The notes below the pieces were generated by a model. The model was not told the origin of the DNA. It did no database searches and saw only the letters and a list, made by a program, of their open reading frames with translations. Positions 29,003-38,937 of a stretch of DNA of 64,000 nucleotides are shown here, one piece after another; positions within the stretch are counted from its first letter, which is position 1, and every line of letters starts with the position of its first letter. The DNA lies in assembly GCA_039818985.1 (NCBI GenBank), contig JBCBSU010000001.1, positions 708,367 through 772,366 on the forward strand, written 5' to 3'. Origin of the DNA: Pseudomonadota bacterium (GTDB lineage: Bacteria; Pseudomonadota; Alphaproteobacteria; Sphingomonadales; Sphingomonadaceae). Both the position numbers and the translations under genes were made by a program.

Positions 29003-29179
29003 CCTCTCCCTTCAAGGGAGAGGAATACGAAGACTTAGACGCGAAGCGTCTTAGTCGCAGTTAGGAGAGGGTGTGCGGTGTTTGAGATATCGTACACCCT
29101 CATCCAAGATCACCTAAGCCACCTACGCTAAAGCTACGGCGGCCGAGGCTCCCTATCCTTCTCCCTTGAAGGGAGAAGG
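29003..29179. repeat. Cluster of palindromic repeats between sucD and sucA
   Basis: Three palindromes lie in the 206-base gap: CCTCTCCCTT-c-AAGGGAGAGG (29003-29023), GACTTAGACGC-gaa-GCGTCTTAGTC (29032-29056), and CCTTCTCCCTT-g-AAGGGAGAAGG (29157-29179). The outer two are related to each other and to 13381-13402. The cluster looks like a mosaic of dispersed elements. It is transcribed if sucD and sucA share an mRNA and could set their relative amounts. Confidence 0.7.
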
Positions 29180-29188
29180 AAATCATCG

Positions 29189-30079
29189 TTACACCGTCTC
29201 TTTCAGCATCGCATCGAGTGTGGTGCCGAGTTCGGACGGGCTTGGCGAAACGCGGATGCCAGCAGCTTCCATCGCCGCAATCTTGTCTTCCGCGCCGCCT
29301 TTGCCGCCGGATACGATGGCACCGGCATGACCCATGCGGCGTCCCGGAGGTGCGGTGCGACCGGCGATAAAGCCGACAGTCGGCTTGGAGCGACCCGCCT
29401 TGGTTTCATCGGCAAGGAACTGCGCGGCTTCTTCTTCGGCGCTGCCACCGATCTCGCCGATCATGATGATCGACTTGGTATCATCATCGGCGAGGAAAAG
29501 CTCGAGCACGTCGATAAAGTTGGTGCCGTTGACCGGATCGCCGCCAATGCCGACCGCAGTGGTCTGGCCAAGGCCAACCGCCGTGGTCTGGTGGACCGCT
29601 TCATAGGTGAGGGTGCCCGAACGCGAGACGACGCCGACCGAGCCCTTTTTGAAGATCGAACCCGGCATAATGCCGATCTTGCATTCATCCGGGGTGAGGA
29701 CGCCGGGGCAGTTGGGGCCGATCAGCCGCGACTTGCTGCCCTGTAACGCGCGCTTGACGCGGACCATATCGAGCACCGGAATACCCTCGGTAATCGCAAC
29801 GATCAGCGGGATTTCAGCGTCAATGGCTTCAAGGATCGAATCGGCAGCAAAGGGTGGCGGAACATAGATGACCGAAGCATCGGCACCGGTAGCCTCTTTC
29901 GCCTCGGCGACGGTGTCGAAATTGGGCAAGCCCAGATGCTCGGTGCCGCCCTTGCCGGGGGTCACGCCGGCGACCATCTGCGTGCCATAGGCCAGCGCCT
30001 GTTCGGTGTGGAAAGTACCGGTATTGCCGGTCATCCCCTGGGTGATGACCTTGGTGTCCTTGTTAACGAGAATGCTCAT
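29189..30079 (-). CDS. sucD: Succinyl-CoA ligase (ADP-forming) subunit alpha
   Basis: A 296-residue subunit with the CoA-binding Rossmann domain at the N-terminus (residues 1-130; [14 protein letters not shown]) and the phosphohistidine loop [12 protein letters not shown] near residue 250. The TCA-cycle enzyme converts succinyl-CoA to succinate with ATP formation. The sucC beta-subunit gene is not in the window, although sucC often lies next to it. The start overlaps the stop of the upstream small gene by four bases (ATGA). Confidence 0.96.
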   Translation of the reverse strand: MSILVNKDTKVITQGMTGNTGTFHTEQALAYGTQMVAGVTPGKGGTEHLGLPNFDTVAEAKEATGADASVIYVPPPFAADSILEAIDAEIPLIVAITEGIPVLDMVRVKRALQGSKSRLIGPNCPGVLTPDECKIGIMPGSIFKKGSVGVVSRSGTLTYEAVHQTTAVGLGQTTAVGIGGDPVNGTNFIDVLELFLADDDTKSIIMIGEIGGSAEEEAAQFLADETKAGRSKPTVGFIAGRTAPPGRRMGHAGAIVSGGKGGAEDKIAAMEAAGIRVSPSPSELGTTLDAMLKETV

Positions 30080-30477
30080 TTCTTATCCTTTTCCTCTTGC
30101 GGAAATTCACCCAATTGTATGTCCCATTCGCGGAAGTCGAGCGCGATAATGCCGCGCTGGACCGCAGGATCGCTTTCGAGGATGGCCCGTATCTCCTCGC
30201 GATCGACATCTTTTGCGAAGATCGAAATGCCAAGCGGCGATTCGCCGCGGAGATTGCCGCCAACAACGATCTGGCCCTCTGCAGCGAGCCTGAAATAAAT
30301 AGCGGCATGCTGGTTGATTTCTTCTGTGGCCTCTTCCCTGTCATCCCAATTCTCACCGGCGCGATTGAGCACGACAAGGCGCGTATCGCGATGGCCCTGG
30401 GGATGTGCCAGCGCCGATGTGACCGGAACCAGGGCAAGCGCAACGAGCGAGATTAGGAAAGCACGGATGATGCTCAT
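30076..30477 (-). CDS. Exported YCII-related domain protein
   Basis: A 133-residue protein with a signal peptide (about residues 1-24, ending TSALA) followed by one YCII-like fold ([47 protein letters not shown]). The His-Asp pair of YciI-type enzymes is not clearly kept. The exported location is unusual for YCII domains, which are mostly cytoplasmic. It overlaps sucD at its 3' end and the next upstream gene at its 5' end by four bases each, so it is translated as part of this operon. Function unknown. Confidence 0.75.
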   Translation of the reverse strand: MSIIRAFLISLVALALVPVTSALAHPQGHRDTRLVVLNRAGENWDDREEATEEINQHAAIYFRLAAEGQIVVGGNLRGESPLGISIFAKDVDREEIRAILESDPAVQRGIIALDFREWDIQLGEFPQEEKDKK

Positions 30478-31094
30478 AGTCCTTCAATCTCCATGCTGCT
30501 TGCGGTGAGAACAAGCCCCGTTATCGGCAAATTTCCGGGCAGCGTTGCGCCGGGTTGTACAAAATAGATCTGCATGTCGAAATGGCCCGGTTTCATGCCG
30601 CCATTCCATGTCCAGACCGCCATGTTCTCGATCGGGCGGGTCTCCGCATCCGGTGCGCGGCGGGCCCATCTTTCGAGGGCTGTTGCTTCGGGTTCGATAG
30701 TTGCTTCGAAATCATAGAGGCGACATCCGGTGGTGGTGACAGTGCCCACTTTCGCGCCCGACAGGACGAGATGGAGGGAGCGGCCTGCCACTTCTTGGCG
30801 ATACACCCCGTTATCGAGGATTTCTGTCGGCTCCTCACCTTCTGCCAGTGTCTCATTCTCGACCGCGTTACGGCCAAAGGCGATGATCCTGCCCATTATC
30901 GTGTCGCTCTCCGGCGTATAGGCTTCCCAGCCACCGGCCTTGACCGCAGCGATATTGACAGCCGGGTCCTCGACAGTGGCGCAGGCCGTGGCAAAAGCCT
31001 GCAATACCGCATCCAGCGGATATGGCTGGTCAGCCACATCCTGGACCGCCAATGGCGTGCTGGTCGCCAGCAAAAGAGCGGCAGTCAGGCTCAC
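30474..31094 (-). CDS. Exported protein of unknown function
   Basis: A 206-residue protein. Start chosen at GTG 31094 (VSLTAALLLATSTPLA), since a strong GGAGGTGAG ribosome-binding sequence lies six bases upstream and the resulting N-terminus is a signal peptide; the outer frame start at 31121 is less likely. The mature part shows FATACATVEDP and a later EATALERWARRAP, with one Cys early and one in the middle (TTTGCRLYDF). The same overall plan (FATACATVEDP / NACFAATPQSG) occurs in the upstream exported gene, so the two may be related. No known family recognised. Confidence 0.7.
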   Translation of the reverse strand: MSLTAALLLATSTPLAVQDVADQPYPLDAVLQAFATACATVEDPAVNIAAVKAGGWEAYTPESDTIMGRIIAFGRNAVENETLAEGEEPTEILDNGVYRQEVAGRSLHLVLSGAKVGTVTTTGCRLYDFEATIEPEATALERWARRAPDAETRPIENMAVWTWNGGMKPGHFDMQIYFVQPGATLPGNLPITGLVLTASSMEIEGL

Positions 31095-31191
31095 GCCAGC
31101 CTCACCTCCACGCCATCGCAAGTTTCAGTTGCGATATTGCCTGCCGCCTCCTGTGTGAAGACCTTGCTGTTCCGGTTTGCGAGGGTCGGCA

Positions 31192-32866
<1,675 letters not shown>

Positions 32867-33442
32867 TCAGACTGGTGTTGCCGCCGCTTTCGCCTTCAAA
32901 CCGGGAAAGCGCGTTTCCAGCCGGTCAACCGCTCTGACAATGCGGTTGAAGCAGATGCGATAATAGTCTTCCGGCTTGCCCAGAGGGTCATGGATATGCG
33001 GCACGCCGATGATACTGCCAAGCAGCGCCCGCGGCGGGATGGAAAGGGCAGGCAGATTGGCAATGCGGTTGAGCTGTCGGACCTCCATCGCCAGCAGCAG
33101 GTCGCCGGGCAGGGCATGAAAACGGGTGTCGCTGGCACGGTGCCAGATCAGGTCGATATCGAAATCGTCGCGGGCGATTTTCTGTGCCACCGGGTCGGCA
33201 GGTTCCCCCGCTGCTGCTGCAACGCCGAAAGAGGCGGCGTTGATTCCGCGCTTGCGGCACACCGCTTCGGCAAAGGCGCTGCTGCCGATATTGCCATGGC
33301 AAACAAATACCAGCCGCGACACATCTTCGGGTTTGCTCGACAGGCCATGGCCCAGCACCAGCGCCTGCGGATAGGACAGTATCAGTCGTCCGAAACCGCG
33401 CCAGCTGCCGAAATTGCGGCTGATGGTCTCGGCCAGCGCCAT
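32867..33442 (-). CDS. Low-molecular-weight protein tyrosine phosphatase-like protein, P-loop arginine lost
   Basis: A 191-residue protein with the LMW-PTP fold: FVCHGNIGSSAFAEAV after beta-strand 1 and HDPLGKPEDYY near the C-terminus, which holds the general-acid DP. The usual signature is C-x5-R; here Cys 48 is followed by HGNIG and then Ser 54, so the phosphate-binding Arg is missing. A 40-residue N-terminal extension with a possible amphipathic or hydrophobic segment precedes the domain. It may be a non-catalytic relative or a divergent enzyme. It starts one base before the zapE stop region, so the two are co-transcribed. Confidence 0.78.
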   Translation of the reverse strand: MALAETISRNFGSWRGFGRLILSYPQALVLGHGLSSKPEDVSRLVFVCHGNIGSSAFAEAVCRKRGINAASFGVAAAAGEPADPVAQKIARDDFDIDLIWHRASDTRFHALPGDLLLAMEVRQLNRIANLPALSIPPRALLGSIIGVPHIHDPLGKPEDYYRICFNRIVRAVDRLETRFPGLKAKAAATPV

Positions 33443-34585
33443 CTAGGCCACCTCTGCCGTCTCGCGGCTGCCATGGCCGAGCGCCAAATAAGTGTCCGAG
33501 CGCATCTCCATCAGCCGTGAAACGGTGCGTTCAAACTCGAATTTGCCGTCGCCCTCGGTGTAGAGCTGATCCGGCTCGGTTGCAGCGCTGGCGAACAGCT
33601 TGACCCGCTGCTCGTAAAGCGCGTCGATCAGGGTAACAAAACGGGCGGCCTCATTGCGATTTTGCGGCCCCAGCCTGGGAATGCCAACGATCAGAACCGT
33701 GTGATAATGCCGCGCGATACACAGATAGTCCGCAGCGCCACGCGGTTCGCCACACAGCCGCTTGAACGAGAATACCGCAACACCCTTGAGCGACTTGGGC
33801 ACATGCAGGGTTCGCCCGCCAGGAATATCCAGCGTTGCGGTTTTCACCTTGGCGGCATCTTCGGGTGGATAGTCGGTGAGGCGGAAAAAGGTCTCGCGCA
33901 ATGCGGTTGTGGCAGTGTCGTCCGCCGGACTGTGCCAGCTTTTGCTGCCGGCCATACGGTCGAGCCGGTAATCGGTCGGGCCGTTAAGCGACAGCACCTC
34001 AAGCCGATCATGCAACAGGGCGATAAAGGGCAGGAAATGCTCGCGGTTGAGGCCATCCTTATAGAGATCATCGGGTGGCCGGTTGGAGGTGGTGACGATG
34101 GTGACTCCGGCTTCGATCAGCGCGGTGAACAGCCGCGACATGATCATCGCATCGGCGCTGTTGTTGACCACCATCTCATCAAAGGCGATCAGCCGCCATT
34201 CCCCGGCCAGCGCTTCGGCCACCGGCACGATCGGATCACCCTCGGCCTTTTTGCGCTGTTCCTTAATCCGGCCATGGATTTCCTGCATGAACTCGTGAAA
34301 ATGTACCCGGCGTTTGCGTTCAATAGCGAGGCTGTCGTAAAACAGATCCATCAGCATTGATTTGCCGCGCCCGACTCCCCCCCACATATAGATGCCGCGC
34401 AATGGTTCGGGTTTCTTGCCGAATACCCGCCACAGCATTGATCCGCGCGGCGGCACAGCTTCCAGTTCCTGCTGCAAGCGGTTGAGTGAAGTAACAGTAT
34501 TTTGCTGGTCGGGATCGGGCTTCAGCTCGTCATTGTCGAGCATCTTGCGATATTGCGCATCGATGGAGACCGGCGCATCCCTCAT
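33443..34585 (-). CDS. zapE: Cell division protein ZapE (AFG1-like ATPase)
   Basis: A 380-residue P-loop ATPase of the AFG1 family. Walker A is GGVGRGKSML near residue 71, Walker B is LIAFDEM near 133, and sensor 1 is TIVTTSNRPP near 172. In proteobacteria ZapE destabilises the FtsZ ring; mitochondrial AFG1 acts in protein quality control. Its start overlaps the thioesterase stop by four bases. The neighbours place it in a sdhB-paaI-like-zapE run. Confidence 0.92.
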   Translation of the reverse strand: MRDAPVSIDAQYRKMLDNDELKPDPDQQNTVTSLNRLQQELEAVPPRGSMLWRVFGKKPEPLRGIYMWGGVGRGKSMLMDLFYDSLAIERKRRVHFHEFMQEIHGRIKEQRKKAEGDPIVPVAEALAGEWRLIAFDEMVVNNSADAMIMSRLFTALIEAGVTIVTTSNRPPDDLYKDGLNREHFLPFIALLHDRLEVLSLNGPTDYRLDRMAGSKSWHSPADDTATTALRETFFRLTDYPPEDAAKVKTATLDIPGGRTLHVPKSLKGVAVFSFKRLCGEPRGAADYLCIARHYHTVLIVGIPRLGPQNRNEAARFVTLIDALYEQRVKLFASAATEPDQLYTEGDGKFEFERTVSRLMEMRSDTYLALGHGSRETAEVA

Positions 34586-35106
34586 GCCGATTGCCGTGAT
34601 ATGCTCTGGTCTGTTTTCCTGGCGCCCGCTTTCTTGACGATTGCGGAGAAGCTGGCCACCGCCCTGTCATCCTCGCCCTGCACAACCAGTCCACGCATGA
34701 ACAGCATGCTGCCGGTTTCGCGGATCACTTCCACCTGTGCTTCCAGATGGCTGTCCATTTGTGCTGGGCCGACAAAATGGGTCTGCAATTCGACAGTCAC
34801 CGATGGTCCCGCCTGACCCAGCCGCAGCACCCGCATTGCACCGAACAGTGCGCAATCGATAAAGCCCATCATCGTGCCGCCATGCACAACATCACCAAGA
34901 TTGCGGTGCCGGCGTTCAGGGAACATCCGTACCCGCGCCATGGTGTCGGGCAGGCCGTCACCTCCGGCGCGCTTGTGCATTATGCCGAGAAACGCGTTGT
35001 AATTATCAGTGTCGCGCGGAGCCCAAGTCGACCAGCCCGGCCGATCGGGCACAGGCTGACTGATAAACCATTGATCGTCTTCGATATTCGCCGTGGCGTC
35101 TTGCAT
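34582..35106 (-). CDS. PaaI-type thioesterase (hotdog fold)
   Basis: A 174-residue protein with the hotdog core at about residues 70-160. The active-site segment is VVHGGTMMGFIDCALFGA, as in PaaI-family acyl-CoA thioesterases; an N-terminal arm of about 45 residues (WAPRDTDNYNAFLG) precedes it. The substrate is unknown. The gene starts 20 bases after the sdhB stop and its own stop overlaps zapE by four bases. Confidence 0.87.
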   Translation of the reverse strand: MQDATANIEDDQWFISQPVPDRPGWSTWAPRDTDNYNAFLGIMHKRAGGDGLPDTMARVRMFPERRHRNLGDVVHGGTMMGFIDCALFGAMRVLRLGQAGPSVTVELQTHFVGPAQMDSHLEAQVEVIRETGSMLFMRGLVVQGEDDRAVASFSAIVKKAGARKTDQSISRQSA

Positions 35107-35126
35107 ATGCGCCTCACATATCTGGG

Positions 35127-35912
35127 TCAGATATGCCGTTCGGCCACCATTTTCTTGGTTTCGGCAATGGCCTTGGCCGGAGACAGGCCCTTGGGGCAGA
35201 CATTGGCGCAGTTCATAATGGTGTGGCAGCGATAGAGCCGGAACGGGTCCTCCAGCTCATCGAGCCGCTCACCTGTCATCTCGTCGCGGCTGTCCGCAAG
35301 CCAGCGATAGGCCTGAAGCAATATTGCCGGGCCAAGGAATTTGTCGCTGTTCCACCAATAGCTGGGGCAGCTGGTCGAGCAGCAGGCACACAATATGCAT
35401 TCATACAGGCCGTCGAGCTTCTCCCGGTCCTCCGGGCTCTGCAGCCGTTCCTTGCCCGAAGGCTCCGGCGTCATTGTCTGCAGCCAGGGTTTGATCGAGG
35501 CATATTGCGCGTAGAAATGGGTGAAGTCGGGCACCAGGTCCTTGATCACTTCCATATGCGGCAACGGAGTGATGCGCACTTCGCCTTTGCAGTCTTCGAT
35601 CGCGGTGGTGCAGGCAAGACCATTGCGACCATTGATATTCATCGCGCACGAGCCGCAAATGCCTTCGCGGCAGGAGCGGCGGAAGGTCAGGGTCGAGTCC
35701 TGGTCGCTCTTCATCTTGATCAGTGCGTCGAGGACCATCGGTCCGCATTCGTCGAGATCGATGGCAAATGTGTCATAGCGGGGATTTTCACCGCTGTCGG
35801 GATCGTAGCGATAGACTTTGAAAATCTTGGTGTTCTTGCCATCGCCGCCTGCGGCATGGCTTTTGCCCTTGCCGGAAATCTTGCTGTTCTTGGGCAATGT
35901 AAAGGTCGCCAT
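35127..35912 (-). CDS. sdhB: Succinate dehydrogenase iron-sulfur subunit
   Basis: A 261-residue subunit carrying three iron-sulfur clusters between SdhA and the membrane quinone site. Cluster ligands: [22 protein letters not shown] (2Fe-2S, residues about 75-100, shown in parts), [12 protein letters not shown] (4Fe-4S) and [15 protein letters not shown] (3Fe-4S plus 4Fe-4S ligands). No sdhA, sdhC or sdhD lies in the window on this strand, so sdhB stands apart or the rest lies outside. Confidence 0.96.
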   Translation of the reverse strand: MATFTLPKNSKISGKGKSHAAGGDGKNTKIFKVYRYDPDSGENPRYDTFAIDLDECGPMVLDALIKMKSDQDSTLTFRRSCREGICGSCAMNINGRNGLACTTAIEDCKGEVRITPLPHMEVIKDLVPDFTHFYAQYASIKPWLQTMTPEPSGKERLQSPEDREKLDGLYECILCACCSTSCPSYWWNSDKFLGPAILLQAYRWLADSRDEMTGERLDELEDPFRLYRCHTIMNCANVCPKGLSPAKAIAETKKMVAERHI

Positions 35913-36081
35913 GATGATCCCTCAGTCTTTCCGCCGGTGCAGAACCACCGGTCACCTACGGTTTTGCCGTTATTGTCCGTGACCGCTATCTAAGGCGAAT
36001 TGTCGCTGTTTGCCAGCCCATTTTGCGTATCATCGGCATGGCTCGGCCATCGCATATGCGCGCCGTAGCGGCATGGGACGG

Positions 36082-37086
36082 CTATAACAGACCGTTGCGG
36101 CGCAGGCTTTCGGCAACAATGGTCTCGATCAGCTGTTCCTGGCTCCAGCCGGCGCGCTTGACCGACTGGCCGAACACCTTCTCCGACCATAAATTGCAAT
36201 TGAGGTTGAGCTCGAGAAAGTTCAGCGTTCCCGTGGCTTCGTCGAAGCGGAATTCATAACGGCCATAGTCGAAGGGCAGGAATTCCTGCGCCAGGTTCAG
36301 GGTATGGGTCGCAATCGGTGCGGTGAAATCGGGATTTTCAAAATGCACCAGCTGGTATTTATGGCCCCGTTCGACCAAGTCGCGCTTTTCCCAATAGGTA
36401 CGCAGATGCTCCGGGTCGGTCTGCTCGAACAGCATCATCGGCAGGATTACCGGCTGGTCACTGATGGTGACCACCGGCACTTCGACATCGCTGCCGTTGA
36501 GGAAAGGTTCGACAATCGCGTCATGGCCCTCTCCATGGATATTGGCGACGGCTTCCTTCACCCCGGGCCAGTCATGCGCGTCTTGCACCCCCCAGCTGGC
36601 GGAGGAAGCGTTGGGCTTGATCACCATGCGTTCGGCCATCGGGCATTTGCGCTCCTCGACAGGGGCGCCATGGCGGTAAATCGCCCAGTCGGCGGTGGGG
36701 ATACCGCGATTGCGCGCCACCAGCTTGCTGAGATGCTTGTCGTCGGAGAGACCGCGCAGGATCGGGCTTGCACCCAGATAGGGCAGACCGATACGCTGAC
36801 ACAGCAGCGGCAGGAACATCTCGCTGTTGACGAAGCCGCCACGATTGAGCAGCGGGAACAGGAAATCCGCCTCGGGCTTCTCGAACAGCGCATCATAGCT
36901 GTTGGCCAGCAGCAGCTGTGGGAACAGCCTTTCGAGAATGGTGCGCACCTCATGGTGATAGACTGCATGATTGCCATCTTCGGCATGCAGGCTACCATCG
37001 CCCAGCGCATGCTTGGCGATGAACAGCAGGCGAATGCGCTCACGCACTTCCGGGTTGATCTGCAGCGGCTGCGGATAGCTGGTCAT
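36082..37086 (-). CDS. ATP-grasp family ligase (D-Ala-D-Ala ligase/glutathione synthase-like)
   Basis: A 334-residue protein. Start chosen at ATG 37086 (MTSYPQPLQINPEVRERIRLLF) with GGAGAA ahead; the longer frame is shadow. The family folds are visible: a Rossmann-like N-terminus, YLGASPILRGLSDDKHLSKLVA, an ATP-binding MVIKPNASSASWGVQ, a DAIVEPFLNGSDVEVPVV stretch and the metal-binding NFLELNLNCNLWSE. These enzymes join a carboxyl group to an amine with ATP. The substrate is unknown. A PLP enzyme is encoded divergently with 217 bases between the starts, so the two may belong to one pathway. Confidence 0.82.
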   Translation of the reverse strand: MTSYPQPLQINPEVRERIRLLFIAKHALGDGSLHAEDGNHAVYHHEVRTILERLFPQLLLANSYDALFEKPEADFLFPLLNRGGFVNSEMFLPLLCQRIGLPYLGASPILRGLSDDKHLSKLVARNRGIPTADWAIYRHGAPVEERKCPMAERMVIKPNASSASWGVQDAHDWPGVKEAVANIHGEGHDAIVEPFLNGSDVEVPVVTISDQPVILPMMLFEQTDPEHLRTYWEKRDLVERGHKYQLVHFENPDFTAPIATHTLNLAQEFLPFDYGRYEFRFDEATGTLNFLELNLNCNLWSEKVFGQSVKRAGWSQEQLIETIVAESLRRNGLL

Positions 37087-37303
37087 TTTCGAATGTTCTC
37101 CGTCAGAATCGGGACGGGTCGCTACGTAAAGCTGTATTCTGCATGCGGCCCTCGGACCTTCATTTAGAGTCTTTTGCGCAAAGTGCAATTTGGGAAAATA
37201 CCGGCCATCGCGAAAGCCTGTCGCTATGTCCGCAGAAGATTGTTTCGCCCGTGCGCCCGGTCTAACAGGGCGGGACTGGGACCGGAAGAAGGGCAGAATC
37301 ATT

Positions 37304-38770
37304 ATGGAGCCATTGGCATATCTGCTGACGCAAGGCGGCGACGAACGGATTACGGTTGACCCGGAGACGGGTACCAATCGCTATTTCGCCACGCCTTATC
37401 CGCGTGACACCATTGCCTATGCCTCGTCGACAGCGAACGATATCAGCCGCGATGCCTGGCGCTATCTGCGGTCACGCTGGCCGCAGGTCACGAAAGACAG
37501 TACCGTCAATGGTGTTGAATATGCGCATGAGCTTGAGCGCATTCGCACCGAATTGCGCGCCGCTTATCAGCTGGGGAACGACAATCAGGTGATCTTCGCC
37601 GCTTCGGGCACCGATCTCGAATATATTGCGCTGCTGGTGGCGGCAGGGGCGGATCGTGCCCCGGTGCACAATATCCTGCTCGGTGCCGATGAGGTCGGCA
37701 GTGGCTGTATCTACAGCGCTCAGGGCCAGTATTTCGCGGCGCAGACGTCACTCGGCCTGCCCAGTCGAAAGGGTGATGTAGTCGAAGGGCTGCCGCCGGT
37801 GACGATGAGCGAAATCCCGGTGCGTGATGCGGATGGTCTGGCGCATGACAGCGCGACCATGACCGTCGCAATGCGCAAGGCTGTAGAAACGGCGCTGGCG
37901 CGCGGCGAAAAGCCGGTATTGCATGTCGTGCACGGGTCGAAGACCGGGCTGATCCTGCCGGTGCTCGACGATGTGGATGCGTTGCGCGCCGATTATGGCG
38001 AATGCATTGCCTTTGTCGTCGATGCCTGTCAGGCGCGGATTACCACTGCGGCGCTCAAGGCCTATCTTGAGCGCGACATGCTGGTGTTGCTCACTGGGTC
38101 GAAATTCATGGGTGGGCCGCCGTTTAACGGCTTTGCCGTCGTGCCGCCCTTGCTGATGGCCAAGGCGGCGCCGATGCCACAGGGCTATGCCCGGATTTTC
38201 CATCGTGCCGAATGGCCGACCGCGTGGCCGGGGCGTGACATATTGCCGGACAGCGGCAATCTCGGCCTGGTGCTGCGGCTCAGTGCCTCACTGTTCGAAC
38301 TGACACGTTTCCAGCAACTTGCCATGGCCGATATTATGCGCATGGTCGGTATATTCCAAAAGGCGACGGGATCGCTGATCGACCGTATAGAAGGACACCG
38401 GATTCTCGCCTATGCCCCGCATCATCAGCTCGACGCGATCACCCATCCGATTGAGATGCAGACACTGGTCACGTTCGATCTCAATGGCGGTCCCGATGAT
38501 CACGATAATGCGCGCATCGACTTCGCTGCAGCGACTGTGATCCATCAGGGCATGATGCGACGTGGCGTTCGGCTCGGCCAGCCGGTGCGTTGCCGCAAGA
38601 TAGCCAAAGGCGGTCATGCCGGAACGCTGCGCATTGGTCTTTCGATGCCGCAAATGGTGCGGCTCGCAACACTCGATGACGCAGCGATTGCAGCTCAGTT
38701 GGAAGCCGATATGGACGCGATCGCAGGCGCCTATTACACCACCAGAGCCGCGCCGATGGCGGCGCAGTAG
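37304..38770 (+). CDS. PLP-dependent enzyme, aminotransferase class V-like fold
   Basis: A 488-residue protein. Class V signatures in order: ASGTDLEYIALLVAAGA (cofactor phosphate region), VLHVVHGSKTGL, FVVDACQAR (Asp pairing with the pyridine nitrogen, then Gln) and LLTGSKFMGGPPFNGF, where Lys in the GSK motif is the likely Schiff-base lysine. It resembles cysteine-desulfurase/kynureninase-like enzymes but fits no member I can name. Start ATG 37304 (MEPLAYLL) has AAGGG ten bases ahead; an in-frame ATG at 37226 is possible. Divergent from the ATP-grasp gene. Confidence 0.68.
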   Translation: MEPLAYLLTQGGDERITVDPETGTNRYFATPYPRDTIAYASSTANDISRDAWRYLRSRWPQVTKDSTVNGVEYAHELERIRTELRAAYQLGNDNQVIFAASGTDLEYIALLVAAGADRAPVHNILLGADEVGSGCIYSAQGQYFAAQTSLGLPSRKGDVVEGLPPVTMSEIPVRDADGLAHDSATMTVAMRKAVETALARGEKPVLHVVHGSKTGLILPVLDDVDALRADYGECIAFVVDACQARITTAALKAYLERDMLVLLTGSKFMGGPPFNGFAVVPPLLMAKAAPMPQGYARIFHRAEWPTAWPGRDILPDSGNLGLVLRLSASLFELTRFQQLAMADIMRMVGIFQKATGSLIDRIEGHRILAYAPHHQLDAITHPIEMQTLVTFDLNGGPDDHDNARIDFAAATVIHQGMMRRGVRLGQPVRCRKIAKGGHAGTLRIGLSMPQMVRLATLDDAAIAAQLEADMDAIAGAYYTTRAAPMAAQ

Positions 38771-38793
38771 CTATAACAGCACTACATATTCCA

Positions 38794-38876
38794 CGTCATT
38801 GCGAGCATAGCGAAACAATCCAGAGCGGCGCGCAGCTGCTCTGGATTGCCGCGTCGTTTCGCTCTTCGCAATGACG
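38794..38876. repeat. Large imperfect palindrome, REP-like element
   Basis: Arms of about 32 and 38 bases: CGTCATTGCGAGCATAGCG at the left and GCTCTTCGCAATGACG at the right, with CAATCCAGAG / CTCTGGATTG inside. It lies between the convergent PLP-enzyme and RNase E genes and would act as a transcription barrier or 3' mRNA cap. The motif with CGTCATTGCGAG is common in intergenic repeats of many alphaproteobacteria. Confidence 0.8.
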
Positions 38877-38937
38877 GTTAAGCAAAGCGCGATCACGCTC
38901 CGACAGATATGGAAAGCAGGATAGCGTTACCTTTGCG

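Noticed and set aside
13381..29179. CRISPR array
   Set aside because: The repeats are few, separated by kilobases and palindromic; there are no regular spacers or cas genes.
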